Part shown: piece after piece, positions 10,481 through 22,300 of the stretch
Layout of the letters: the number at the start of each line of letters is the position of its first letter
Position numbering within the stretch: position 1 is the stretch's first letter
Source: an uncultured Psychroserpens sp.
Lineage (GTDB): Bacteria; Bacteroidota; Bacteroidia; Flavobacteriales; Flavobacteriaceae
Direction of reading: 5' to 3'
Assembly (NCBI RefSeq): GCF_947503375.1
Contig: NZ_CANNDQ010000010.1
Span: forward strand, 1 to 64,000
Length of the DNA: 64,000 bases
Notes under the pieces: generated by a model
Databases searched by the model: none
What the model saw: the letters and a program-made list of their open reading frames with translations, nothing else
What the model was told of the DNA's origin: nothing
Made by a program: the position numbers and the translations under genes

Positions 10481-13400
10481 ATGAAATTTTGCAAACAATC
10501 CCTCGCCTTAGTGTTGAGCTTATTTTGTAGCTTAATCTATGCGCAACAAATAAGTGTAAATGACACTTTCACAGCACAACAGCTTGTAGAAAACAATCTT
10601 ATTCAAGGTTGTGTTGAAACTTCCAATATCAATTCTCCTGTTAATGGCTCTGTAAATGGTTTTAATAGCTTTGCCTATTTTGAACGCTCTGGATCAAATT
10701 TTCCATTTGAAAATGGTATTGTGCTTACTACTGGGAATTCGCTCTCAGGTGGTAACGTTCAAAACAATGAAGTTTTAAATGAAGGTGAACCGAACTGGGG
10801 AACAGATAGTGACTTAGAAACTGCTTTAGGTATTTCTGGGACTTTGAACGCAACTTCTATTGAGTTTGATTTTGTTTCGGTATCAAATCAAGTTCAGTTT
10901 AATTACATCTTAGCCTCTGAAGAGTATTTTGGTAATTTCCCATGTGAATATTCTGATGGTTTTGCGTTATTAATAAGAGAATCTGGTACAAATGATCCAT
11001 ACACAAATATTGCTGTACTACCTGGCACAGCTACTCCTGTGAATACAAATACCATTCATGATGAAATCGTAGGCTTTTGCGATGCTTCTAATGCACAATT
11101 CTTTGAAGGTTACAACTTAGGAGATACAAATTACAATGGTCGTACATCAGTAATGACAGCAACAGCAAACATAACGCCTAATGTACAATACCATATAAAA
11201 TTCATCATTGCAGATCAAACAGATAATAATTATGATTCTGCTGTATTTATTGAAGGTAATAGCTTCAACGCAAATATAAATCTAGGCGAAGACATTCAAA
11301 CCTGTGCTAGTACTGTGACATTAAATGCAGATACAGAGAATCCTTTGGCTACCTACTCATGGTTTTTAAACGATAACCTTATCAATGGAGAAATACAACC
11401 TACATTAGATATTTCACAATCAGGCACCTACCGAGTTGTAGCAGAAATTCCATTATCTAATTCTATTTGCGAAATTGAAGATACCATTAGCATTACCTTA
11501 AGTTCAACACAACCTTCTAACCCAATTACTGACTATGAACTTTGTGATGACGCAAGTGCAAATGAGGTTGAAACTTTTGACTTATCTACTAAAGATACTG
11601 AGGTGATTGCCTCAGTTCCTACATCAACGTACAGTATTTCTTATCACCTTACTTCTAATGATGCACAGAATGGTACAAATACAATCACAAATCCTATTCA
11701 AAACACATCAAATCCGCAACCCATTTTCGTTAGGATCGAAGATGCTATTAATGGTTGTCTTGCATTTTCTCAATTTGACTTAGTAGTGAATCCATTACCA
11801 ATTATTACCAATCCAACCGATCTATTAGTATGTGATGATGTAAATGCTGACGGTTTTACCACTATCGATCTGTCGCAAAAAGATGACGAGATAACAAACG
11901 GACAAAGTAATCTGATAGTAACATATCACAACACACAAAACGATGCGAACTCTGGTTCAAATGCAATTCCGCAACCCTATGTTAATACTAATGCTATCGA
12001 ACAACTATTTGTCAATATAATCAACCCTCAAACTGGTTGTTTTGTAACAACTACCTTAAACATTGAAGTGCTATCTAATCCAGTCATCAATACTAATGAT
12101 CATTATATTGACGCATGTGATACCGATCATGATGGCTTCGCTACTTTTGACCTCACTTCGATTACTAATGATGTATTACAAGGCTTAACTGGAGTTACTG
12201 TTACATTCCATGAAACTCAACCAGATGCAGAATCTGGAACGAATCCTATAATAAATGATACAAGCTATGACAATGTTGTTTTTGAAGAACAAATCGTTTT
12301 TATAAGAGTTGAAGATGATACAACGGGTTGTGCTTCTGTAACACCAATAGAAATTCATAGCAATCTATTATTAACAGGAACTAATATTAGAGATTTTTCG
12401 CTATGCGATTTTGGAAATGATGGCATTCAACAATTTAATTTGAATAATGTAGCTGAGACTATAATAAACCTTTTAGAGGATGTAACTGTAACTTTCTATT
12501 TAAGTGAAAGTGATAGGGATAATGCCATAAATCCAATAGATATAGATATTCCTTTTGAACCAACTAGCAATCCACAAGAAGTATTTATCACACTTAACAG
12601 TCCTACATGTGAAGAGTATGCGTCATTCAACTTTATACTAAACTCAATTATCGAATTTCCACCAATAGATCCAGTTAGTGTTTGTGATACAGATGATGAC
12701 GGTTTCACTCCTATTGATCTCTCTACATTTGATGATCAAATTACAGGTGGTCAAGCAGATTTTGTAGTTACTTACTTTGAAACTGAAGCAGATGCAAATT
12801 CAAATAGCAACCCTTTACCAACGATTTACACCAATATCTCTAACCCACAAACAATCTATACAACCGTACGTTACACAGTAACACAATGTGCAGACGTAAC
12901 CTCGTTTGAAGTAACGGTATTACCAGCGCCTACGACAACTGCTGCCAGCGATATTATAATCTGTGACGATGACCAAGATGGCATCTCTACTATTGATCTT
13001 GAGGCTAAAGTTTCTGAAATTGTTCCAAATACAACAAATACATCAACGACATTTCATATTTCACAAGCCGATGTAGAAAGCAATTCTAATGCAATAACCA
13101 ATACAAGTGCCTATGTAACTAGCACACAAACGATTTTTGTGCGTGTTGAAAATGCTCTAACAGGCTGTTTTGCTTCAGAAAATTTTGAAGTGATTGTAAA
13201 TACACTACCTGTATTTAATTCCATAGAAAACTATAAGATATGTGAAAATCAAAGTGATGGTATTGGCGACTTTCTATTTTCTACAAAAGATACAGAGATA
13301 CTTAACGGACAAACCGGTAAAGAAGTATTTTATTTTGAAAGTCAAGTAGATGCTCATAATAATACCAATGCGATTGATAAGACTACAGCATATCAAAATA

Positions 13401-16144
13401 CATCTAATCCGCAAACAATCTTTGTTCGCGTAGAAAACACCTCTGATACGAGTTGTTATGACACGTCATCATTTATTATTGAAATAGGGACCAATCCTCA
13501 ATTCAATATTCCAACAAATTGGTTTGTATGTGATGACATTGCTAATGATGGCAGTGAGCTTTTTGACCTGAATGAAAAAATAACCGAGATCTCACAGGGT
13601 TTTAATGATATAGAAGCTGTAAGGTTCTACACTTCACAAGCAGATGCAGAAAACAATGTTAATGAAATATCGCTTTTGTTTAATAATACCGTGAATCCGC
13701 AACAACTCTATGCAGTAATAGACAATGGAACCATTTGTAATTCTGTAACCAGTTTTGAACTTAATGTGATTCAATCACCAGATGTAAATCCGTCTGTACC
13801 TATTGAATTATGTGATACAAATTATGATGGAATTACTGTATTTGATATTACAGATGCAGAGTTTGACATTCTAGATGTAAGACAAAATAATATTACTGTC
13901 ACCTATTTTGAAAATGAAGCAGACTTAGTCGCTAACATCAATGCAATACAAAACCCAAATTCATATACCAATTTGAGCAATCCTCAAACAGTTTTTATAA
14001 GAGTGACCAATACTATTTCAAATTGTTACCTTTCAATACCATTAGAGCTAATTGTAAACTTACCTCCTACTGTTAATGATTTTCAAACCTATGAAATTTG
14101 TGATAACTCAGCTAGTAATTTTAACCTGAGCACTATAGAATCTATAATTGTTGATGATGCTACCGATATTATCTTTAGTTATTATTCAACCCTAAATGAT
14201 GCACAAACAAATACAAATAGTTTAGGAACCAATTATACATATCAAACAACTAACGATGTTGTTTTTGTAAGATTAGACGATAGCATAACCTCATGTTTTG
14301 CTATATATCCATTTGAATTAATCGTTAACCCATTACCGATTGCTAATCAACCACCAATATTAGAAGCTTGCGATGATAATAGTAATGATAGCATTGAAAG
14401 TTTTAATTTGTTCGCACAGAACAATCTTGTTTTAGGAACTCAAAATGCTACAGACTTTACAATAACCTATCACTCATCACAATTATCTGCAACTACTGGT
14501 ATTGATACATTGCCTAATAATTATAATGGTTCAGATGGAGAAACCATATTTGTTAGAATAGAAAACAATACCACTGGATGCTTTAGTTTAACACAATTTA
14601 ATTTACTTGTAAATCCATATCCAAATGAACCAAGTCCTATTGATAATTGCGATACAGATTATGATGGTTTAACAACTTTTGACTTAACTCAAGCAGAACC
14701 CGAATTGTTAGCAGTATCAAACCCAAACAATATTGTCTCTTATTTCAGTTCTATTGCAGATTTGGAAGCAAATATTAATGCAATTCAAAACCCTACGAGT
14801 TACACAAATACGGTAAATCCGCAAACAGTATATATAAAAGTTTATAATACCTCAGCAGATTGCTTTAGCTATGTGCCATTATTGCTTGACGCAAATTTAC
14901 CACCAGCTATTAATCAGATAAATACATACGAAATCTGTGATAACACAGAAAACATTGTTGATTTAACTGAAATAAATTCTACATTACTTGTACAAACTGC
15001 AAATGTTATAGTAAGCTACTATGCCACACTACAAGATGCAGAAAACCAAACGAATATTTTAGCAAATGATTATAACTACCAAACGAATAATGATACTCTC
15101 TTTGCTCGTATAGAATTTTCAACAACACATTGCTATTATATTCACGAATTTAATCTACACGTAAACCCATTACCTATTGCTAATCAACCAAATGATATGA
15201 TTAGCTGTGATGATGATTTTGATGGACTTTTCGAATTCAATCTCAATCAACAAACAACACAAATATTAGGCGGACAAGATCCAACAAATTTTACCGTAGG
15301 TTACTATCAAGACATAACATCTGCTGAATTAAATGAAAATCAATTAACAACCACTTATAGTGCTAGTAATGGAGAACTAATTTATGCTAGGATTGAAAAT
15401 AACATAACTGCCTGTTATGCCATAACACAATTTACCACCATAGTCTATCCAAGACCTATTGTGAACATTGGAGATCAAGTATTATGTATTGATAATTTAC
15501 CGCTTCTTGTAAGTGCAAATACAAATGAAATTGAAGACACATATCTTTGGTCTACAAATGAAACAACTCCAGAAATTGAGATCACAGAAATAGGAACATA
15601 TTCTGTAACTGTGACTAGTCCGTTTGGTTGTGAGACAATAGAGATCTTTAATGTTACGGCTTCAGAAACAGCTACAATAGAAATTACTGAGTCTATAGAT
15701 TTTTCAGATCCTAATAATATTACTGTGACCATTAGTGGTATTGGCAATTATCTTTATCAACTAGACAATGAAGACCCTCAATTTTCAAACGTTTTTCAAA
15801 ACGTAAGTTTAGGCTATCATACCATTACAATAGTAGACTTGAATGGATGTGCCGAAATAACTAAAGAAATTGTAGTTATTGATGCTCCCAAATTTATGAC
15901 ACCTAATGGTGATGGTTATTTTGACACCTGGCACATTACTGGCGTTGAAACATTACCTGGCACAATAGTATATGTTTATGATCGATATGGTAAACTATTA
16001 AAGCAGCTAGATTCATCTTCAAATGGTTGGGATGGTACTTATAATGGACAACTGATGCCTGCAACTGACTATTGGTTCTTAGCTAAAGTTAGAAAAGATA
16101 ATATTGCATTTGAAGTTAAAGGTCATTTTGCTTTAAGGCGATAG
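10481..16144 (+). CDS. Giant choice-of-anchor L adhesin with 14 repeat units, T9SS type B sorted (paralogue 2)
   Basis: The ATG at 10481 (MKFCKQSLAL) opens a signal peptide ending at YAQQ; the ATG at 10454 would add nine residues not matched in the paralogues. The protein has 1887 residues. Order: signal peptide; choice-of-anchor L domain (TSIEFDFVS, ILASEEYFGNFPC, HIKFIIADQ); Ig-like domain; 14 two-cysteine units from residue 355 to about 1668; Ig-like domain (CIDNLPLLV); YLYQLDNEDP domain; and type B sorting domain (PKFMTPNGDGYFDTWH to GHFALRR). Units 1-8 align one for one with those of the two other giants, and units 9-14 are two copies of the three-unit module. It is exactly 280 residues shorter than paralogue 3 and 560 shorter than paralogue 1. 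Predicted surface adhesin exported by T9SS; ligand unknown. Confidence 0.9.
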   Translation: MKFCKQSLALVLSLFCSLIYAQQISVNDTFTAQQLVENNLIQGCVETSNINSPVNGSVNGFNSFAYFERSGSNFPFENGIVLTTGNSLSGGNVQNNEVLNEGEPNWGTDSDLETALGISGTLNATSIEFDFVSVSNQVQFNYILASEEYFGNFPCEYSDGFALLIRESGTNDPYTNIAVLPGTATPVNTNTIHDEIVGFCDASNAQFFEGYNLGDTNYNGRTSVMTATANITPNVQYHIKFIIADQTDNNYDSAVFIEGNSFNANINLGEDIQTCASTVTLNADTENPLATYSWFLNDNLINGEIQPTLDISQSGTYRVVAEIPLSNSICEIEDTISITLSSTQPSNPITDYELCDDASANEVETFDLSTKDTEVIASVPTSTYSISYHLTSNDAQNGTNTITNPIQNTSNPQPIFVRIEDAINGCLAFSQFDLVVNPLPIITNPTDLLVCDDVNADGFTTIDLSQKDDEITNGQSNLIVTYHNTQNDANSGSNAIPQPYVNTNAIEQLFVNIINPQTGCFVTTTLNIEVLSNPVINTNDHYIDACDTDHDGFATFDLTSITNDVLQGLTGVTVTFHETQPDAESGTNPIINDTSYDNVVFEEQIVFIRVEDDTTGCASVTPIEIHSNLLLTGTNIRDFSLCDFGNDGIQQFNLNNVAETIINLLEDVTVTFYLSESDRDNAINPIDIDIPFEPTSNPQEVFITLNSPTCEEYASFNFILNSIIEFPPIDPVSVCDTDDDGFTPIDLSTFDDQITGGQADFVVTYFETEADANSNSNPLPTIYTNISNPQTIYTTVRYTVTQCADVTSFEVTVLPAPTTTAASDIIICDDDQDGISTIDLEAKVSEIVPNTTNTSTTFHISQADVESNSNAITNTSAYVTSTQTIFVRVENALTGCFASENFEVIVNTLPVFNSIENYKICENQSDGIGDFLFSTKDTEILNGQTGKEVFYFESQVDAHNNTNAIDKTTAYQNTSNPQTIFVRVENTSDTSCYDTSSFIIEIGTNPQFNIPTNWFVCDDIANDGSELFDLNEKITEISQGFNDIEAVRFYTSQADAENNVNEISLLFNNTVNPQQLYAVIDNGTICNSVTSFELNVIQSPDVNPSVPIELCDTNYDGITVFDITDAEFDILDVRQNNITVTYFENEADLVANINAIQNPNSYTNLSNPQTVFIRVTNTISNCYLSIPLELIVNLPPTVNDFQTYEICDNSASNFNLSTIESIIVDDATDIIFSYYSTLNDAQTNTNSLGTNYTYQTTNDVVFVRLDDSITSCFAIYPFELIVNPLPIANQPPILEACDDNSNDSIESFNLFAQNNLVLGTQNATDFTITYHSSQLSATTGIDTLPNNYNGSDGETIFVRIENNTTGCFSLTQFNLLVNPYPNEPSPIDNCDTDYDGLTTFDLTQAEPELLAVSNPNNIVSYFSSIADLEANINAIQNPTSYTNTVNPQTVYIKVYNTSADCFSYVPLLLDANLPPAINQINTYEICDNTENIVDLTEINSTLLVQTANVIVSYYATLQDAENQTNILANDYNYQTNNDTLFARIEFSTTHCYYIHEFNLHVNPLPIANQPNDMISCDDDFDGLFEFNLNQQTTQILGGQDPTNFTVGYYQDITSAELNENQLTTTYSASNGELIYARIENNITACYAITQFTTIVYPRPIVNIGDQVLCIDNLPLLVSANTNEIEDTYLWSTNETTPEIEITEIGTYSVTVTSPFGCETIEIFNVTASETATIEITESIDFSDPNNITVTISGIGNYLYQLDNEDPQFSNVFQNVSLGYHTITIVDLNGCAEITKEIVVIDAPKFMTPNGDGYFDTWHITGVETLPGTIVYVYDRYGKLLKQLDSSSNGWDGTYNGQLMPATDYWFLAKVRKDNIAFEVKGHFALRR
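13811..15484 (+). repeat. Two tandem copies of the 837-bp module in adhesin paralogue 2
   Basis: Module-start cysteine codons lie at 13811 and 14648, and the post-array cysteine codon (CIDNLP) at 15485. Both copies are exactly 837 bp. The B subunit of the last copy (LLVQTANVIVSYYATL, IEFSTTHCYYIHEFNL) is nearly the same as the last B subunit of paralogue 3 and unlike those of paralogue 1. Confidence 0.9.
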
Positions 16145-16306
16145 TGAAAAATAATTATCTCATAATACAGTTTAACCCATAAAAATTCCGTTAAACTTTA
16201 AAAATTACTGTTAATGAGTATTTTTTCCTACTTTAATAGATTATATATTTTATAATTCCCAAACTACCCTTTAGACTCGACCTGTTTTTATGACTAATTG
16301 TTATAG

Positions 16307-19300
16307 ATGAAGGCAAACACTCTTTTGAGCTTTTTATTGATTTTAAGCTCTTATATTACTATAAATGCGCAACAAATTTCAACTGACAGTACTTCTGCCC
16401 TTGAAGCTTTGATACAAGCTAATTTAGGTCAAGGCTGTGTTGACATCTCTAATATTTCTTCAAATATTAATGGAGAAATTAACGGGATTTCAAGTTTTGG
16501 GGCTTTTGATCGTGATGACTCTAACTTTCCATTTCAAAATGGTATTGTACTTTCTACAGGCAATATTAATTCTGCAGGTAACTCTTTAAATACAAGTCCT
16601 TTGAATGAAGGGGAAGAAGATTGGCTTACCGATCCTGATCTGGAAAATGCTTTAGGTATTAGTGAAACTTTGAATGCAACATCAATAGAATTTGATTTTA
16701 TTTCTGTTGCAAATCAAATTCAATTCAATTACTTGCTAGCTTCTGAAGAATACAATGCTAATTTCCCTTGTCAATACTCAGACGGTTTTGCTTTTTTGAT
16801 TAGAGAAGCAGGCACTTCAAATCCGTATACAAACATTGCACTCATACCAGGTACTACTATTCCTGTGAATACAAATACAATTCATGATGAAATTGTTGGG
16901 TTTTGTCCAGCAGAGAATAATGCCTATTTCGAAGGTTATAATATTGGAGACACTAATTATAATGGAAGAACTACTGTACTAACTGCTACTGCTTCCATAG
17001 TGCCCAACGTACAATATCATATTAAACTAGTCATTGCAGATCAAAATGATGAAAACTATGACTCTGCAGTTTTTATTGAAGGCAATAGCTTTAATGCCAC
17101 AGTAGATCTAGGTCCAGACATAGTCACTTGTGGGCAATCAGTTATGTTAAATGGTGATATAGATAATAGTTTAGCCAGTTATGAATGGTTTCAAAATGGT
17201 GTTCAAATTTCTGGAGCTACGGGAACGACATACGAAGTTACCGAATCTGGAACCTATAAAGTTGAAATTAGTATTCAGCTTAACAATACAGCTTGTGTGA
17301 TCGAAGATGAAGTGATGGTTACGCTCAACTCTGAACAGTCTTCTGGTACGATTTCGGATTATTTACTTTGTGACGATATCTCGAACGATAATACAGAAAT
17401 TTTCGATTTGACAACTAAAAACTCTGAAGTATTAATTTCTGTTCCTCCTTCTAATTATAATATAAGCTATCATCCAACTGAAAATGATGCTTTAAATAAT
17501 ACAAATACCATAACAAATCCGTATCAAAACACTACTAATCCTCAAATCATTTATATTAGAATTGAAGATATAGATAATGGCTGTCTAGCCTTTTCTACAT
17601 TTAATTTAGTTGTCAATCAAGCTCCAAATATTAACGACCCTTCAGATTTAACTGTTTGTGACGACGATGTTTCTGATGGTTTCACATTAATAGATTTAAA
17701 CCCAACAAGTATAGAAGTCACTGGAGGGAATCCTAATCAGTATGTAAGTTACCATTATAACCAACAAGATGCTAACTCAGGAACCAATCCTGTTTTTTCA
17801 CCATATAGCAACACTAATTCTAGTGAAACTCTGTATATTAGAGTCTATGATGCTACTACTGGCTGTATCAATACAACTAGTGTAAATATTGCTGTTTTAG
17901 ATAACCCGATCGTAAACCAAGATGATCAATGGATTAATGCTTGTGAACAAGATGTTGATGGTTTTGAGGAGTTTGACTTAACTTCAGTAATAGACTCCGT
18001 ATTACAAGGACTTACAGGAGTAAGTGTCTCTTTTCATGAAACCTATGAAAATGCACAAACTGGTAATAATCCAATAGCAGACACAACCAATTATCAAAAT
18101 ATTATTCAAAACTTTCAAATTGTATACATAAGAGTTGTTGATGACACTACTGGTTGTTATACTATTGTTCCTTTGGAATTACACTCTAATATTATTCAAA
18201 CAGGTTTTGATACCAGTAATTTTGAAGTTTGTGATGATGTATCAGAAGATGGAATAGAAGATTTTAATCTGAATGAAATAGAAATAAGATTAGTGAATGG
18301 ATATGATGATTTTACCATCACGTTCTATGAAACCCAAGATGATCAAGATAATGAAACAAACCCATTAAATTCATCTCTTCCATATACAGTTAACTCAAGT
18401 CCTACTGTTATTTATGCCACTATTGTTAGTGATGTTTGCACTGAGTTTATTACGGTGAATTTAGTGATTAATCCTCCTATAGATATTCAAGGTCTAGGTA
18501 CTGTTGATTATTGTGATGAGGATACAGATGGGTTTACTTCTATATTTTTAGAAACTTATAACACTTATGTAAGTACAGGTGTTAATGGTGCTAATGTGAG
18601 GTATTTTTCTACTGAACAAGACGCAATTAATAACGAAAATCTTTTACCACCATTTTATTACAATACTGTAAATCCAGTTACGGTTTATGTAAGAGTAACT
18701 AACTCAATAACTGGTTGTTTTGATATTGCACCCCTAGAAATAAATGTAACTACGGCTCCAGTTGTTACGCAACCTACAAATATCATCATTTGTGACGATG
18801 ATCAAGATGGTATGTCTATTGTAGATCTTGAAACTCGTATTCCAGAAATGGTAACCAATACTAATGGCCTAGATTTTTCATTCTTTACAGATTATTGGGA
18901 TGCTTTCAATGCTACAAATGAAATCATTGATCCTGAAAACTATAATACCACAACACAATACGTTTATACTAGAATTGAAGATAGTGCTACAGGTTGTTTT
19001 AGCCTTATTGGTTTTTATGTTTATGTAAATACACTTCCAGAATTCGTAGACATAACAAATTTTGAGAATTGTGAAGCAGATGGCAATCAAATTGCTGATT
19101 TCTTTTTTTACTTAAAAGATGCCGAAATATTAAATGGTCAACTAGGTAAAGAAGTTCTGTATTTTGAAACGGCTCAAGATGCGATAGACCGAACAAATGG
19201 TATTGATAAATACTCAGCATATCAAAACATATCAAGCCCACAGACCATCTACGTTCGTGTTGAGAATTTTACAGATATAGACTGTTATGGTACAGCGTCA

Positions 19301-22300
19301 TTTGAATTAGAAGTTGGATCACTTCCACTCTATAATGACCCAACAGATATTTTTGTTTGTGATGATATTAGTAACGACGGAATTGAAACATTTGATTTAA
19401 ATGAGAAGTTAATTGAGGTATCACTTGGAATCCCAGAGAACTTGACCGTCACATTTCATAATAGTTATTATGATGCAGATTTAGATTTAAACGAATTACC
19501 ACTAAATTACACTAACATATCTAACCCACAACAACTTTTCATAAGGATTGAAAATGGCACCTATTGTCATGCAATTATTGATTTTGATATCAACATCATT
19601 CAGGTTCCAGAAGTGAATTATCCGTCAGACTTAATGCAGTGTGATGTTAATTACGATGGAATTGTAACTTTCGATCTAACAGAAGTTGAAGTTGAAATTC
19701 TTGATGTTAGACAAAATAATATAGATATTACCTATCATGAAACGCAACTTGGCGCAGATACCGATACAGAACTAATTGCAGATCCTGAAAATTATACAAA
19801 TACAGCAAACCCTGAAATTGCTTATGTAAAGATCAATAATAACATATCTAATTGTTATGTTGTGTTGCCAATAAACATGGTTGTTAATTTGCCACCACCT
19901 GTCAATGATTTTCAAACTTATGAGATCTGCGATAATGAAAACAACAGTTTTGATCTATCTACTATAAATTCTGTTGTAACTAATGATACCAATGGAATTG
20001 TGTTTAGTTATTACAATTCTCAGACAGATGCAAACACCAATAATAATCCATTACCAATCAATTATACGTATTTAACCAATAGCGATACTATTTATATTCG
20101 CTTGGAAAATGCTACAACTGGCTGTTGGACGACATACAATTATAACCTCATCGTAAATCCATTGCCTATAGCTAATGCTCCAGCAACATTTTTAGCTTGT
20201 GACGATAGCTTAAATGATGGTGTCGAAAATATAGACCTAACATTGCAAAACAGTCAAGTATTAGGCATGCAAAGTGATTTACTTTTCAATGTAAGCTATC
20301 ACATTGATGAAACATCAGCTAATAATAACGTTACAGCTTTACCAAATATGTATACAGCTAGTAATGGACAAGTAATTTACGTACGTATTGAAAACAATAC
20401 TACAGGTTGTTATAGTATTACTTTTTTTGATGTATTAATCTATGAACATCCTCAACCTGCTGAAGCCATTGTTTTATGTGATGCTGATTACGATGAGACT
20501 ACTATTTTTGATCTTACACAAGCAGCATCTGACTTATACCCAACACTGCCATCGTATATAACGTTGTCTTATTTTGAATCTCAATCCGATTTAGATGCAA
20601 ATACTAATACTATCACTAATCCAAATTCTTATAGTAATCTTACTAACCCACAAACCCTATATATTAAAGTCTATAATACATTAGCAGATTGCTATGCGAC
20701 AGTTCCGTTAGACCTTATCGTTAATTTACCACCTACTATTAATGAATTTGAAACCTATGAAATATGTGATAACTTAAGTAGTAGTTTTGACTTAAACGAC
20801 ATCGAATCGGTTATAGTAGATAATGATACAGATGTTATATTTAGTTACTATGAAACATTAAGCAATGCTCAAAACACAACAAATCCTTTAAATACAAATT
20901 ACACCTATACGTCAACAAATGATATAATTTTTGTCCGAGTCGAATTTGGAACTACAGGATGTTTCTACATTTATCCTTTTGAACTTGTAATAAACCCTTT
21001 ACCAATAGCTAATCAACCACCAGATTTACAGGTATGTGATGATACTTCTAATGATGCTGTTGAAGATTTCAATCTATTTTCTCAAACCAATTCAGTTTTA
21101 GGCAACCAAGATGCTAATGAATTTACTGTGACATACTATCTTACTGCTGCAGATTCAAATACTGCTACAAATGCAATCGTTAATTCATATAATGGGCAAA
21201 ATGGACAAACCATATATGTTCGAATCGAAAATAACACTACAGGATGCTATAGTTTGACACAGTTCAATTTAATTGTAAATCAACATCCAGAAGTACCAAA
21301 TGTGATTACGCTTTGTGATACAGATTATGATAGTAGAACAGCTTTTAATTTAACTCAAGCTGAGTCTGAACTATTTGACAGTATAAATCCGAATAATATC
21401 ATAACTTATTTTGAATCGGTAGAAGATTTAGAAGCAGATACAAATAACATTCTCAACCCTGAGAATTACACCAATCTTTTTAGTCCACAAACAGTTTATA
21501 TTAAAGTATATAATACTGTGGCAAACTGTTATAATTATGTTCCCTTAGTTTTAGATGTTAATTTACCACCAGCAATAAACGCCATAGATGTTTTTGAAAT
21601 ATGTGAAAACGAAAACGGTACAGCAACATTGTCTGACATTAATAATCAATTGCTAGTCCAAACAGCAAATGTTCTTGTATCCTATTACCCAACCGAAGGT
21701 GATGCCATCAATCAAACTAATGCTTTAGATAATAACTACGTCTACCAATCAAACAATGATACTGTTTTTGCTCGTATTGAATTTTCGACAACGCACTGTT
21801 ATCATATACATGAATTTAACTTGAAAGTAAATCCACTACCAATAGCCAATCAACCTGATGATATTATTAACTGTGATGATGACTTTGATGGGACATTAAC
21901 ATTGGATTTAACAACTCAAAATTCAAGCATTTTAAATGGTCAGAATGCTAATGCATTTACCATTACTTATCATGATACTGAAGAATTTGCACAAGAAGGC
22001 ATTAATGTACTAGAAAATCTATATGAGGCTACAAATGGAGACATTATCTATGTTCGTATTGAAAATAATATGACAGGCTGTTTTAGTTTAACTCAATTTA
22101 CTATCATTATAAACCCAAAACCTATTGTAAATATTGGTAATCCTGTTATATGTTTAGATGATTTACCATTAATTATAAGTGCAAATACTAATAATCCTGG
22201 AGACACTTATTTATGGTCTACAAATGAAACCTCTCCGGAAATTGAAATAGTTGAAGTCGGCACCTACTCTATCACTATCACCACACCCAATGGATGTCAA

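Noticed and set aside
3872..22150. CRISPR-like regular spacing of short repeated strings
   Set aside because: The periodicity is coding (unit of about 90 codons, module of 279 codons) and the repeated strings are diverged protein motifs, not identical DNA repeats with spacers.
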